Shown here: positions 28,134-38,066 of the stretch, one piece after another
Layout of the letters: every line of letters starts with the position of its first letter
How positions within the stretch are numbered: position 1 is the first letter of the stretch
Assembly: GCA_965231865.1 (NCBI GenBank)
Contig: CBDDOJ010000001.1
Coordinates: 806,001-870,000, forward strand
Source: WTGA01 sp965231865
GTDB taxonomy: Bacteria > Pseudomonadota > Gammaproteobacteria > Arenicellales > Poriferihabitantaceae
Length of the DNA: 64,000 nucleotides
Direction: 5' to 3'
Notes under the pieces: model-generated
What the model saw: the letters and a program-made list of their open reading frames with translations, nothing else
What the model was told of the DNA's origin: nothing
Databases searched by the model: none
Program-made: the position numbers and the translations under genes

Positions 28134-29069
28134 TCAGGCTGGCAAGCCTTTGCGTACAGCGATCACTTCAGCCAGGATAGAAATCGCTATCTCTGCCGGG
28201 GTCTTGCTGCCAATTTTCAGCCCAATCGGCCCGTGCAACTTCTTGAGTTGTGTCTCATTCAGACCCAGAAATTGCAATCGTTTGAGTCGTTTTTCGGCAC
28301 TGCGCCTGGACCCCAGTGCTCCAACGTAGAACACGTCTCCAATGAGAGCCTCCATCAAGGCAAGATCGTCCAGGTTCGGATCGTGCGTCAAGGCCAGAAC
28401 CGCACATCTGGAATCGGTGGACACTTCCTTGACGACATCATCAGGTGAGCGGGAATCGATGGTTGTCCCCGGGACTTTCCAGGCATTGGCAAAACTTTCT
28501 CGAGGTTCGCAGATGGCTACGTTGTAGTCCAGACCAATCGCCATTTCTGCCACAAAACGGGATAGCTGGCCAGCACCGATGAGTAACAGGCGCCAACCCG
28601 GTCCAAACACCTTGGTCAGTTCAACACCATTAAAACAGAACCTTTCATTCGTGTTTGCTGAACGGATCGAGGATACGCCGGTATCCAGGTTGATTGTACG
28701 GCTGACCATTGAATAAATTTCGAGGTTTTCCAGTATTTCACGTAGCGGTGCCGCTTCCTCAAAATACTCGAAGACCAGTTTCAATGATCCGCCACACGGA
28801 AGCCCGAAGCGCAGCGCCTGCTCATGACTGACCTCATGCTGAACAATCCGGGGCTTTTGTTCACGGGGCAGCCGGGCAGTCAACTGTTTTTCGACACAGC
28901 CCCCGGATACCGAACCGATCAGGATACCGTCATCCCTGACTGCGGCAAGTGATCCGACTGGCCGCGGCGCCGACCCCCAGGTTTGAACCAGGGTGACCAG
29001 TTCTAGGGAGTGGCCATTTTCCAACCACTCGACAGCGGTTTTGAGTACTTCGGTATCACTATTTTGCAT
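28134..29069 (-). CDS. XdhC/CoxI-family molybdenum-cofactor maturation protein
   Basis: A 311-residue XdhC-family protein. The N-terminal CoxI domain has LVTLVQTWGSAPRPVGS and GSVSGGCVEKQL. The C-terminal Rossmann-like domain has RLLLIGAGQLSRFVAEMA, then LALTHDPNLDD and YVGALGSRRSAEKR. XdhC binds molybdenum cofactor and promotes its sulfuration and insertion into xanthine-oxidase-family enzymes. It is encoded convergently with the IorAB-like pair, its obvious client, and lies 12 bases after the MobA/MocA-like gene on the same strand. Confidence 0.93.
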   Translation of the reverse strand: MQNSDTEVLKTAVEWLENGHSLELVTLVQTWGSAPRPVGSLAAVRDDGILIGSVSGGCVEKQLTARLPREQKPRIVQHEVSHEQALRFGLPCGGSLKLVFEYFEEAAPLREILENLEIYSMVSRTINLDTGVSSIRSANTNERFCFNGVELTKVFGPGWRLLLIGAGQLSRFVAEMAIGLDYNVAICEPRESFANAWKVPGTTIDSRSPDDVVKEVSTDSRCAVLALTHDPNLDDLALMEALIGDVFYVGALGSRRSAEKRLKRLQFLGLNETQLKKLHGPIGLKIGSKTPAEIAISILAEVIAVRKGLPA

Positions 29070-29081
29070 GGGTAACCTCTA

Positions 29082-29687
29082 TTACGAAGGACCCGGGTAT
29101 CGCTGTCGCAATTCGAGATCAGCTACGGTGTCAATATCATGGTGAATCGTGTCCCTTGAAACCGTCAATTGACGCACCTGGTCTTGATGGGTACCGAGTA
29201 ACTGCTTTCCTCCCCGGTCTCCGTGGATGACGCACAATTCACTGAAAAAGCACCTCGGCCACAAAACCGGATTACCTTTTCTGCCCTCGAATACGGGAAC
29301 AATTATCTTTTTTTCTCCCGTTTGCAGATACAAGTCAATCAATCGGTTGAGCACCTCGCTTTCGACATCCGGCATATCCGCCAGGACAATAATCGCCGCA
29401 TCAATTCGATTGCCCAGCGAACGTATCCCCGCCCTCAATGACGTACTTAAACCTTGTCGATAAGAGGGATTGTGAACCGTGTGAATTGAGTAATGCCTGA
29501 TTGAGTGCCTGACCTGTTCAGCCTGAAACCCGGTGACCAGCACCTGGTGTTGCACATCACTGGAGGCTACCGCATCAAGAACCCAATGCAACACTGGCTT
29601 TCCATCTATCTCCTCGAGTAACTTGTTGCACGACGATATACGCTGGGAACAGCCCGCTGCCAGAACAACCGCCGCAACCACCGGCAT
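29082..29687 (-). CDS. MobA/MocA-like molybdenum cofactor nucleotidyltransferase
   Basis: A 201-residue NTP-transferase of the MocA type, which attaches CMP to the molybdenum cofactor for xanthine-oxidase-family enzymes. The nucleotide-binding start is VVAAVVLAAGCSQRISSCNK, where the usual G-x-S-x-R-x-G is slightly altered, followed by VLADMPDVE (metal site) and GRKGNPVLWPR. The ATG at 29687 is preferred to a more distant start because GAGGT lies upstream and the Rossmann strand begins at once. It pairs with the XdhC-like gene and serves the adjacent molybdenum enzyme. Confidence 0.85.
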   Translation of the reverse strand: MPVVAAVVLAAGCSQRISSCNKLLEEIDGKPVLHWVLDAVASSDVQHQVLVTGFQAEQVRHSIRHYSIHTVHNPSYRQGLSTSLRAGIRSLGNRIDAAIIVLADMPDVESEVLNRLIDLYLQTGEKKIIVPVFEGRKGNPVLWPRCFFSELCVIHGDRGGKQLLGTHQDQVRQLTVSRDTIHHDIDTVADLELRQRYPGPS

Positions 29688-30661
29688 TTCATGGATACCT
29701 CGTTTCACTCTAAGCAGGGCAAGGGGAAGCTGGCATTGGATTGAACAAAATCGGCGAAACCACTCCCTGTTTTCGCACACATTGGCTTCGTCAAATTATA
29801 CTGGAAGTGTGTACCTGAATAACAAAAAGATTCGATGATGCAGTCCAGCATTTTTGTGGTGTCCGGTCCTGGTCAGGCCACTTTCCAAGTCCCTCGTTTT
29901 TCGCTTCAAATTGATTGGGCGGGAAGTGGAAATCAGTATTTGCACAAAATATACAATATGAATACCATTGCAGCAGGCATCGTTTCAATGACAACCGGAG
30001 AATGGATCGACCCCTTTCCGATTGATCTGGAGCCGGGAATCCCGCATCACCCATGGATATAGAGAATAACCGCTTGGTTGCCCAGACACATCGGCACCCA
30101 ACCAGGGGCTGGATGAGTTGGAGAAGCGACTGCGCCGATGGCGACATCACAGAACAGCAAGATCAAAGTGACCTCCGGCTTGCCTGTATGCCGGCTTTTC
30201 GATCACAGGCGCTATCGTCGCTTCCAGGCTCCTTGCCTACCTGAATCCCACTGCACCGTCACACCCTCAGTGGGAACAGGCATCCCCACAGAAACCGGGG
30301 GAACAGCGGCTGCCAACCCGGATAACCCCTCATCAAAACGACTGTTTTCCTGTTTCGGGTTTCGGGTTAATTGGTCCGGCATCGGCGAATCAGTGGAGGC
30401 ACCAATTTTCCTGCACAGGGGGCTGAAACTTCCCGAATCAACTGCCAAAATGGTACTCTACCAGACTGTTACAATCCACATCCCAAAACGGCGCAAGCCC
30501 AACTCGTCAGAACTCGGCTTGCCGGATCCTGGAAAGGTAAAATACAACACGGCCTTCAATCGATCACCGCTGAAGATTAGACACAACGACCCGTCTACAA
30601 ACGTCTTGTCACAAGCAATCCGACCCCGTCCTCCTGCAATCATCGTATCCACCACTTTTCC
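29688..30661. other. long non-coding interval before the seven-gene operon
   Basis: About 970 bases between divergent units. The open frames here, up to about 175 codons, lack recognisable motifs and have no good ribosome-binding sites. The region directly before 30662 should carry the promoter of the hyuA-led operon, but no convincing -35/-10 pair was picked out by eye. Confidence 0.5.
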
Positions 30662-32737
30662 ATGACCAAATCCAGTACCAAGCTAGGGATAGACATTGGC
30701 GGTACCTTTACAGATCTGGCTCTGAAAATCGGGAATCGGGTTTTTTCTGAAAAATTGCCGACCACGGAACATGCTCCTGAGTTGGCGATACTCGATGGAA
30801 TCTCCAGAATTGTCGAAAACGCTGCCATCAATACAACCGACATCGACATGATTATCCATGGCACCACCCTGGCAACCAATGCCCTGATTCAACGTAAAGG
30901 TGCAAAAACCGCGTTCATTACGACCATGGGGTTTCGCGATGTCATCGAAATGCGCACGGAAAATCGATTTGAGCAATACGATATAAATCTCACTTTGCCA
31001 CTTCCATTGATCCAGCGCCAGCATCGATACACGATCAATGAACGAACAAGTGCCACAGGCCAAACATTGATCTCCCTCAAAGAGGAAGATATTGATGATC
31101 TGATCGCCCGCCTGGGTGCCCACACATACGAGAGCATCGCGGTGGGCCTGATACACGCCTACGCCAACAGTTCCCATGAGAAAACTGTCCGGGACCGCAT
31201 ACAGGCAGCATTCCCCGGCGTTTCCGTTTCCATTTCCAGCGAAGTGTCGCCATTGATGCGGGAATACGAACGCTTTAACACGGTGTGTGCGAATGCGTAC
31301 GTAAAACCAATGATGAAGTCCTATCTGGACAGGCTGGCAGCGGAATTAAAGATACTGGGGGCATCGTGCCCGATCTATCTGATGCATTCCGGAGGGGGCC
31401 TGATATCCATGCGCGACGCAACCAGGTTTCCTGTCAGGCTGGTGGAGTCCGGACCGGCCGGAGGGGTCATATTTGCCACGGATATCGCCCGGTCCCATGG
31501 AATCACCAAGGCACTTTCCTTCGATATGGGCGGGACCACAGCGAAAATATGCCTGATAAAAAATGCCATGCCCAAAACCGGGACCTCCTTTGAAGTTGCA
31601 CGCAGCTATCGGTTCAAGAAGGGCAGCGGCATGCCCATATCCATTCCGGTGATCGAAATCATTGAAATCGGTGCAGGCGGTGGCTCCATTGCCCGTGTCG
31701 ACAACATGAAACAAATCAGGGTCGGCCCCCAAAGTGCCGGAGCAGACATCGGTCCTGCCTGCTACAACCGCGGCGGCAGACAGCCCACAGTCACGGATGC
31801 CAACCTGTTGCTTGGAAAGCTCGACCCGGATAATTTCGCTGGTGGCTCAATAAAACTCCTTGCTGAAAAGTCCGAATCTGCCACCACGGAACACATCGGC
31901 AATATTCTGTCCATGCCGGTTCTGGACTGTGCATCTGGTATTTGTGAAGTGATTGATGAAAACATGGCAAATGCCGCCCGTATGCATGCAGTGGAAAACG
32001 GCGAAGACCTGGGCGAATACACCATGATTGCGTTCGGTGGCGGTGCACCCCTTCATGCTGCAAGGCTGTGTGAAAAGCTGGGAATCCATAAACTCCTTGT
32101 TCCCCCCAAAGCAGGGGTGGGTTCTGCCATTGGCTTCCTCAAGGCCCCGTTTAGCTTCGAAGCGGTCCGCAGCGATTATCAACTCATGACCATCCTGGAT
32201 GTTGGGCATATACAGGGTTTGGTGACCGCACTTTGCAGGGATGTCGAACAGTTTGTTCACCATGAAAAAAACCATGGAAAAGTCAAATACCAATGCAAGG
32301 CATTCATGCGATATGCCGGACAGGGCTGGGAGATACCGGTGCAGCTGGACCTGGACAGACTTGCAGCATGGGACAGGGAGTATCTGACCGAAGAATTTGA
32401 ACAATCGTACAGAACCCTGTTCTCGCGAACCGTAGGCGGCCTGAATATTGAAATTACCAACTGGTCCGTAAACATCAGTTCAATGGCGGATGACACCGCA
32501 GACATGGTGCCGGTGCCGGACACCGGGAACATTTTCTGCCAGGACCGGTTTCGCCGAATCTTTGATCCCCATTCGAAATCCTTCGTGGAAACCGCCCTTT
32601 ACACCCGCAACCGGTTCCCTGCGGATGAATCCGTCTGCGGCCCGGCAATCGTCGTCGAAAACGAAACCGCCACCGTGGTGCCCCATGACTTTTCAGTCAC
32701 CAGGGAATATGATGGTTCGCTTCTGATTACGGATTGA
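30662..32737 (+). CDS. hydantoinase/oxoprolinase A-subunit family protein (HyuA)
   Basis: A 691-residue HyuA-type ATPase subunit. The acetate/sugar-kinase-like phosphate loop LGIDIGGTFTD is at residues 8-18, then HGTTLATNALIQRKG, the second ATP motif KALSFDMGGTTAKICL and GAGGGSIARVD. These subunits work with HyuB in ATP-dependent opening of cyclic amides (N-methylhydantoin, 5-oxoproline, caprolactam) or in acetone/acetophenone carboxylation. It is the first gene of a tight plus-strand operon of seven. The partner starts within 6 bases of the stop. The true substrate is unknown. Confidence 0.93.
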   Translation: MTKSSTKLGIDIGGTFTDLALKIGNRVFSEKLPTTEHAPELAILDGISRIVENAAINTTDIDMIIHGTTLATNALIQRKGAKTAFITTMGFRDVIEMRTENRFEQYDINLTLPLPLIQRQHRYTINERTSATGQTLISLKEEDIDDLIARLGAHTYESIAVGLIHAYANSSHEKTVRDRIQAAFPGVSVSISSEVSPLMREYERFNTVCANAYVKPMMKSYLDRLAAELKILGASCPIYLMHSGGGLISMRDATRFPVRLVESGPAGGVIFATDIARSHGITKALSFDMGGTTAKICLIKNAMPKTGTSFEVARSYRFKKGSGMPISIPVIEIIEIGAGGGSIARVDNMKQIRVGPQSAGADIGPACYNRGGRQPTVTDANLLLGKLDPDNFAGGSIKLLAEKSESATTEHIGNILSMPVLDCASGICEVIDENMANAARMHAVENGEDLGEYTMIAFGGGAPLHAARLCEKLGIHKLLVPPKAGVGSAIGFLKAPFSFEAVRSDYQLMTILDVGHIQGLVTALCRDVEQFVHHEKNHGKVKYQCKAFMRYAGQGWEIPVQLDLDRLAAWDREYLTEEFEQSYRTLFSRTVGGLNIEITNWSVNISSMADDTADMVPVPDTGNIFCQDRFRRIFDPHSKSFVETALYTRNRFPADESVCGPAIVVENETATVVPHDFSVTREYDGSLLITD

Positions 32738-32742
32738 AGAGG

Positions 32743-34437
32743 ATGCCGAGCAGCCAGGCAAATACCCGGGGGAAACCTGCAGAACCCGCATCCATAGACT
32801 ACCAGGTCATGTGGAACCGCCTGATTTCCATTGTGGAAGAACAGGCAACCGCTCTGGTTCGAACCGCTTTTTCCACCAGCGTACGTGAAGCCGGGGACCT
32901 CTCTGCGGGAATATTTGACAGAAAGGGGAAAATGCTGGCCCAGGCGGTCACCGGGACCCCAGGCCATGTCAATGCGATGGCAGATTCCGTCGCACACTTC
33001 ATCAATGATATCGGCCGGGACAATATTTTTGACGGAGATGTCTACCTCACCAATGATCCCTGGAAAGGGACCGGGCATCTCCATGACTTCACGTTCACCT
33101 CCCCCGCATTTTACCGGGGAAAACTGGTTGGATTTTTTGCTGCAACCGCCCATGTTGTCGATATTGGCGGGCGGGGATTCGGTGCTGATGCCGATTCCGT
33201 CTATGAAGAAGGCCTGTGCATCCCGATCACCAAATTCGCCGAGCGCGGCAGGGTGAATGCCCAGCTTGTCAACGTGGTACGACACAATGTACGGGTACCC
33301 GACCAAGTCATCGGAGACCTGCATTCACTTGCCAATTGCAATGAAACCGGAAAAAAGAGACTGGCGGACATGCTGGACGAATTTGGGATTGAACAGATTG
33401 ACCGTTTGTCTGAATACATCATTGAACACAGCCATATGGCGACTCTGGAGTGCATAAACCGATTATCGCCAGGCTCGGCATCCAGTGAATTGACCGTGGA
33501 CGGCTATTTCGACCCCATTCATCTACAGGTCAGCATGACTTTTGGCAAAGACAGCATCTGTGCAGATTTCAGTGGCACAGGACCCATCAGCCCGCGAGGC
33601 ATCAATGTTCCCCTGGTCTACACCAAGGCGTATGCGTGTTATGGGATAAAATGCATTGTCGCACCCGACATCCCCAACAATGCAGGCTCCCTGGCCCCAT
33701 TCAGGATAACCGCGCCGGAAAACTGTATATTGAATGCGCGTCATCCGGCACCCGTTTCCTTGAGACATGTCATTGGGCATTTTATCCCCGACCTGGTTTT
33801 TGGTGCCATGCATCAATTGCTGCCGGGAAAAATTCCGGCAGAAGGTGCCGCGGCACTTTGGAACATCCACATCAGCACCCGTCCGGTTCAGGGCAGTGAG
33901 GATTGCGACCGGGATGACACCGCGGAGATTCTGATGTTCAACAGCGGTGGCACGGGTGCACGGCCTGCCCTGGATGGGATGAGCGCCACCGCTTTCCCCA
34001 GCGGAGTCCATACCATGCCCATTGAAGCCACTGAGCAGGTGGGCCCAATCATCGTCTGGAAAAAACAATTGCGGCCCGATTCCGGTGGGGCCGGCGAATA
34101 TCGTGGTGGTCTCGGACAATCCATGGAAATTGGCGTAAAGGATGGGTATGAATTCCATTTCAGCGCCATGTTTGACCGGGTCAAGCACCCGGCCAGGGGA
34201 CGGGAAGGAGGAGAGGAAGGCAAATCAGGATCGGTGACACTGGACGATGGCACCGTACTGCGAACAAAGGGCAAACAGTTTGTACCGGCCGGAAACCGGT
34301 TGCTGCTGGAAATGCCCGGGGGCGGAGGGTATGGCAGTCCCGAAAAAAGACAAAGGGATGTCATTGAACAGGATATCAGGCAGGGGTACATCTCAACGGA
34401 CCACGCAATCACCCATTATCGGTATAAACCGGAGTAG
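32743..34437 (+). CDS. hydantoinase/oxoprolinase B-subunit family protein (HyuB)
   Basis: A 564-residue HyuB subunit, the catalytic partner of HyuA. Typical segments: REAGDLSAGIFDRKGKMLAQ, LTNDPWKGTGHLHDFTF, RVPDQVIGDLHSLANC, PDSGGAGEYRGGLGQ and the C-terminal MPGGGGYGSP. The ATG at 32743 is chosen; a TTG at 32734 overlaps the hyuA stop and is an alternative, because AAGAGG sits immediately before the ATG and is poorly spaced for it. The next gene begins 4 bases after the stop at 34437. Confidence 0.93.
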   Translation: MPSSQANTRGKPAEPASIDYQVMWNRLISIVEEQATALVRTAFSTSVREAGDLSAGIFDRKGKMLAQAVTGTPGHVNAMADSVAHFINDIGRDNIFDGDVYLTNDPWKGTGHLHDFTFTSPAFYRGKLVGFFAATAHVVDIGGRGFGADADSVYEEGLCIPITKFAERGRVNAQLVNVVRHNVRVPDQVIGDLHSLANCNETGKKRLADMLDEFGIEQIDRLSEYIIEHSHMATLECINRLSPGSASSELTVDGYFDPIHLQVSMTFGKDSICADFSGTGPISPRGINVPLVYTKAYACYGIKCIVAPDIPNNAGSLAPFRITAPENCILNARHPAPVSLRHVIGHFIPDLVFGAMHQLLPGKIPAEGAAALWNIHISTRPVQGSEDCDRDDTAEILMFNSGGTGARPALDGMSATAFPSGVHTMPIEATEQVGPIIVWKKQLRPDSGGAGEYRGGLGQSMEIGVKDGYEFHFSAMFDRVKHPARGREGGEEGKSGSVTLDDGTVLRTKGKQFVPAGNRLLLEMPGGGGYGSPEKRQRDVIEQDIRQGYISTDHAITHYRYKPE

Positions 34438-34441
34438 CTCG

Positions 34442-36067
34442 ATGGACGCAAGACGCAGCGGTGGAGAGGCATTAATTCAAGGATTGATCCAGTACGGTGT
34501 CGATACCGTGTTTTGTGTTCCCGGGGAAAGTTACCTGGCAGCACTGGATGCACTGTACGACCGGAAAGAACAGATCCGAACCATCACCTGCCGGCAGGAA
34601 GGGGGGGTCGCCTATATGGCAGAGGCATACGGCAAGCTGACGGGACATCCCGGGGTCTGTTTTGTTTCCCGGGGACCTGGCGCTGCCAACGCCATGGTCG
34701 GCATCCATACCGCATTCCAGGACTCTACTCCCGTATTGATGTTCATCGGCCAAATCAGCAGAGGGGATTTTGGTCGGGAGGCATTTCAGGAGCTGGACTT
34801 TACCCGGGTTTACAGCGGGGTTGCAAAAAAAGTAATCCGGATGAATGATGCCGGGCGAATTCCTGAGCAATTGAATCAGGCCTGGCAAGCAGCCACGCAT
34901 GGCCGACCCGGTCCCGTGGTCGTGGAATTGCCCGAGGATATGCTCCAGGACATGGTGGAAGCCCAGGACGCAGGGCCGGGGTTCATGTCCCATCCGGGGC
35001 CAGACCCTGAAGCCATTGCCATGCTGACCGGGATGCTGAAAAACTCACAAAGAGCGGTGGTGGTGGCAGGTGGTGCCGCCTGGACCCCAATGGCCAGTGA
35101 ATACCTTCGCCGGTTTATTAAAACCCAGCATTTGCCGGTTGCCACAGCCTTCAGAAGGACCGACAGTTTTGACAATGCTCATCCAAATTATATTGGCGAA
35201 CTGGGTTTGGGGACCGACCCGAAACTGTCCAGACAAATTCAGTCCGCAGACCTGCTGATAGCAGTGGGTCCCCGTCTCGGTGATATGACTACATCGGGGT
35301 ACACGCTGCTGGATGATTCCAAAAGGGGCCCAACGCACGCACAAAAACTGGTGCACATCCATATCAGCGATGAAGAGATCAACTCAGTGTACCAGGCAGA
35401 CCTGGGCATCGTTGCCCAACCAGAGAAATTTCTCAAGGCAGCATGTAAAATCCCGGCAGTCCGGTCAGATACCCATGATTTCATTGCCACCGGCAACAGA
35501 AACTACCGGGATTTCATGAAAGCACCCAAAAATGCGGGGGCTGACATGCGCATGGACAAGATAGCCGGTTTCCTGCGCGACAGATTGCCCGGAAACGCCA
35601 TCATCACAAGTGGTGCGGGCAATTACACAAAATGGACCACGCATCATTACCAGTTTCGGCAGCCCCGAACCCTGCTGGCGCCCACCAATGGTTCGATGGG
35701 ATACGGGGTGCCTGCAGCCATCGCCGCCAAGATTGCAAATCCAGAGGCCACAGTGGTCTCATTTTCCGGAGACGGTTGCTTCCTAATGAATGGGCAGGAA
35801 TTTGCCACCGCGGTACAATACGGGCTGAATATCATCTTTCTGGTAATCAACAATAACCGCTACGGAACAATCCGGACTCATCAGGAGCGGCACTACCCGG
35901 GACGCCCCATTGCCACGACCCTGCGCAATCCGGATTTTGCAACACTGGCGCAGGCCTATGGAGGATTCGGTCTTTGCATAACCAAAACCGAACAATTTGC
36001 TCCCGCGTTCGAGCAGGCGCTTTGTGCCGGAAAACCGGCCCTGATTGAAATTCAAACTGACTATTGA
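34442..36067 (+). CDS. ThDP-dependent enzyme of the acetolactate-synthase superfamily
   Basis: A 541-residue ThDP enzyme with the PYR, central and PP domains. The catalytic glutamate is E53 in TCRQEGGVAYMAEAYG. The ThDP/Mg motif is FSGDGCFLMNGQEF, ending VINNNRYGT. SRGPGAANAMVGI is the usual PYR loop. Relatives include acetolactate synthase, glyoxylate carboligase, sulfoacetaldehyde acetyltransferase and 2-hydroxyacyl-CoA lyase; diagnostic residues for any one of these were not recognised. It lies in the hyuAB operon, 4 bases after hyuB and 7 bases before the SDR gene, so it probably cleaves or joins a carbon skeleton made by the pathway. Confidence 0.9.
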   Translation: MDARRSGGEALIQGLIQYGVDTVFCVPGESYLAALDALYDRKEQIRTITCRQEGGVAYMAEAYGKLTGHPGVCFVSRGPGAANAMVGIHTAFQDSTPVLMFIGQISRGDFGREAFQELDFTRVYSGVAKKVIRMNDAGRIPEQLNQAWQAATHGRPGPVVVELPEDMLQDMVEAQDAGPGFMSHPGPDPEAIAMLTGMLKNSQRAVVVAGGAAWTPMASEYLRRFIKTQHLPVATAFRRTDSFDNAHPNYIGELGLGTDPKLSRQIQSADLLIAVGPRLGDMTTSGYTLLDDSKRGPTHAQKLVHIHISDEEINSVYQADLGIVAQPEKFLKAACKIPAVRSDTHDFIATGNRNYRDFMKAPKNAGADMRMDKIAGFLRDRLPGNAIITSGAGNYTKWTTHHYQFRQPRTLLAPTNGSMGYGVPAAIAAKIANPEATVVSFSGDGCFLMNGQEFATAVQYGLNIIFLVINNNRYGTIRTHQERHYPGRPIATTLRNPDFATLAQAYGGFGLCITKTEQFAPAFEQALCAGKPALIEIQTDY

Positions 36068-36074
36068 GATAGAA

Positions 36075-36863
36075 ATGATAAAAGATAAAGTTGCCATCAT
36101 CACGGGGGCATCCCAGGGAATTGGCTATGCCTGTGCGAAAAGATTTGTCCGGGAAGGCGCCAGGGTTGTTTTGTCGGATGTCGAAGATGAAAAGGGAGAG
36201 GAATCAACCCGGTGCCTTCAGGACCAAGGTGGTGATGTTCTCTATTTCCATTGCGATGTGAGCAGGAAACCAGATGTTGAATCCCTGTTTGATTTTGCAA
36301 CAGACCGGTATGGCCGCATTGATACGGTCATTGCCAACGCGGGGATTGTCCACCAGGCCGACATACTCGAATTGGAAGAAGCTGATTTCGACCGGGTGAT
36401 TTCAGTCAATTTGAAGGGGGTATTCCTCACCGGACAGGTGGCTGCACAGCGAATGATCAAACAGTCACCGAATACGGACAATTCCAGGGGTACCATCATT
36501 AACATGTCATCATTAAATGGCTTGCTTTCCATTCCGGCCATTGCACCCTATGTCATTGCCAAGGGAGGGGTGAATCAGTGGACAAAATGTCTGGGGATTC
36601 GAATGGCCCACGAAGGAGTGCGGGTCAATGGCATAGGCCCCGGCTCCATCGCCACCGACATGTTCAATACCATTTCGGGCAACCCACAGAGATATCGCGA
36701 GATCATGTCGAGAACACCAATGTTAAGGCCGGGCGAACCCGATGAAGTGGCCAAGGTCGCCGTATTCCTCGCCAGTGATTATTCAAGCTATATGACGGGA
36801 GAAACGGTTTATGTTGATGGCGGTCGTCAAGGCCTGAACTACGTCGTTCCAGTCCCGGAATGA
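36075..36863 (+). CDS. short-chain dehydrogenase/reductase (operon member)
   Basis: A 262-residue classical SDR. The cofactor motif is IITGASQGIGYA (TGxxxGxG, residues 10-17), the NAG motif is VIANAGIV, and the catalytic segment is NMSSLNGL followed by PYVIAKGGVNQW, giving Ser, Tyr and Lys. The ATG at 36075 is 7 bases after the ThDP gene stop. It oxidises or reduces a hydroxyl or keto group with NAD(P). The position between a carboligase and an acyl-CoA dehydrogenase suggests a hydroxyacid or aldol intermediate as substrate (inference). Confidence 0.93.
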   Translation: MIKDKVAIITGASQGIGYACAKRFVREGARVVLSDVEDEKGEESTRCLQDQGGDVLYFHCDVSRKPDVESLFDFATDRYGRIDTVIANAGIVHQADILELEEADFDRVISVNLKGVFLTGQVAAQRMIKQSPNTDNSRGTIINMSSLNGLLSIPAIAPYVIAKGGVNQWTKCLGIRMAHEGVRVNGIGPGSIATDMFNTISGNPQRYREIMSRTPMLRPGEPDEVAKVAVFLASDYSSYMTGETVYVDGGRQGLNYVVPVPE

Positions 36864-36905
36864 AGTCACCGGGCCATGGAAACAATTCGACGTCAATAGA
36901 GTCAA

Positions 36906-38066
36906 ATGGCCAGCGACCCTGAACACATCCAGGCCATTCGTACCGGCGTACGCAACCTGTGTCATCGTTACGATGAACAATACTGGCTGAACCTGGACAA
37001 CCAGCGGGACTATCCCACAGAGTTTGTCCGCACCCTGACTGATGAAGGGTACCTGTCTGCGCTGATCCCGGAGGAATACGGCGGTTCCGGTCTTGGGTTG
37101 CAGGAAGCCTGCGTCATCCTCGAAGAAATCAGTTTCTCCGGAGGGCACCCGGGGGCCTGTCATGCACAAATGTATATCATGGGTTCCGTACTGCGGCATG
37201 GTTCCACAACCCAGAAAGAAAAATACCTGCCCGGGATCGCAGACGGGTCCATACGCCTCCAAAGTTTCGGGGTCACCGAGCCCAATACGGGCACGGATAC
37301 TTCCAGCCTAAAGACCACCGCAGCAAAACGGGGCGACCGTTATGTGATTAACGGCCAGAAAGTATGGATCAGCCGAGTACAGCATTCTGACCTGATGTTG
37401 CTGCTGGCACGCACGACACCACTGGACCGGGTGAAGAAGAAAACGGAAGGGCTTTCGACATTTATCATTGACTTGAACGAAGCCGTAAACAACGGGCTGA
37501 CCGTAAGACCCATTGATTCCATGATTAATCACCACAGCTGCGAACTGTTTTTTGACAACCTGGAGATTCCCGAAGAGAATTTGCTCGGTGCCGAAAACAA
37601 CGGATTTCGCATTATTCTGGACAGTATGAATGCAGAACGTATTCTTATTGCTGCGGAATGTATTGGAGATGGGCGTTTTTTCGTGGACAAGGCCGTCCGG
37701 TACGCCAACGAACGCCGGGTATTCAATCGACCCATTGGGCAAAACCAGGGCGTGCAGTTTCCCATCGCACGGTGCAAAATCAATATTGATGCTGCCAACC
37801 TGATGGTCCAGAAAGGGGCCGGGTTGTTTGACCTCAGCGAAAAATGCGGTGCTGAAGCGAACATGGCCAAATTGCTGGCATCCGAAGCAAGCTGGCAGGC
37901 GGCGGACATGTGTATGGAAGTGCATGGCGGCTTTGCCTTTGCACGTGAATACCACATCGAACGCAAATTTCGCGAAACCCGCCTGTACCGAACCGCACCC
38001 ATTTCAACAAACTTCATCCTGGGGTTTGTTGCAGAGCATGTGCTCGGCCTGCCCAGGAGCTATTGA
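36906..38066 (+). CDS. acyl-CoA dehydrogenase family protein lacking the usual YEGT glutamate motif
   Basis: A 386-residue acyl-CoA dehydrogenase. FAD and substrate segments QSFGVTEPNTGTDTSSLKT and INGQKVWISRVQHSD are clear, and the C-terminal helices include CMEVHGGFAFAREYHIERKF. Where most members have IYEGT with the catalytic base, this protein reads RLYRTAPISTNFILGF. The base is therefore absent from that place or supplied elsewhere. Such ISTN-type members occur widely and may act on atypical thioesters. Its TGA stop overlaps the ATG of the CoA-transferase by one base. Electrons would go to EtfAB. Confidence 0.92.
   Translation: MASDPEHIQAIRTGVRNLCHRYDEQYWLNLDNQRDYPTEFVRTLTDEGYLSALIPEEYGGSGLGLQEACVILEEISFSGGHPGACHAQMYIMGSVLRHGSTTQKEKYLPGIADGSIRLQSFGVTEPNTGTDTSSLKTTAAKRGDRYVINGQKVWISRVQHSDLMLLLARTTPLDRVKKKTEGLSTFIIDLNEAVNNGLTVRPIDSMINHHSCELFFDNLEIPEENLLGAENNGFRIILDSMNAERILIAAECIGDGRFFVDKAVRYANERRVFNRPIGQNQGVQFPIARCKINIDAANLMVQKGAGLFDLSEKCGAEANMAKLLASEASWQAADMCMEVHGGFAFAREYHIERKFRETRLYRTAPISTNFILGFVAEHVLGLPRSY

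Noticed and set aside
30138..30665. Plus-strand open frame of 175 codons before hyuA
   Set aside because: No recognisable motif, no ribosome-binding site, and a composition like the surrounding non-coding DNA.
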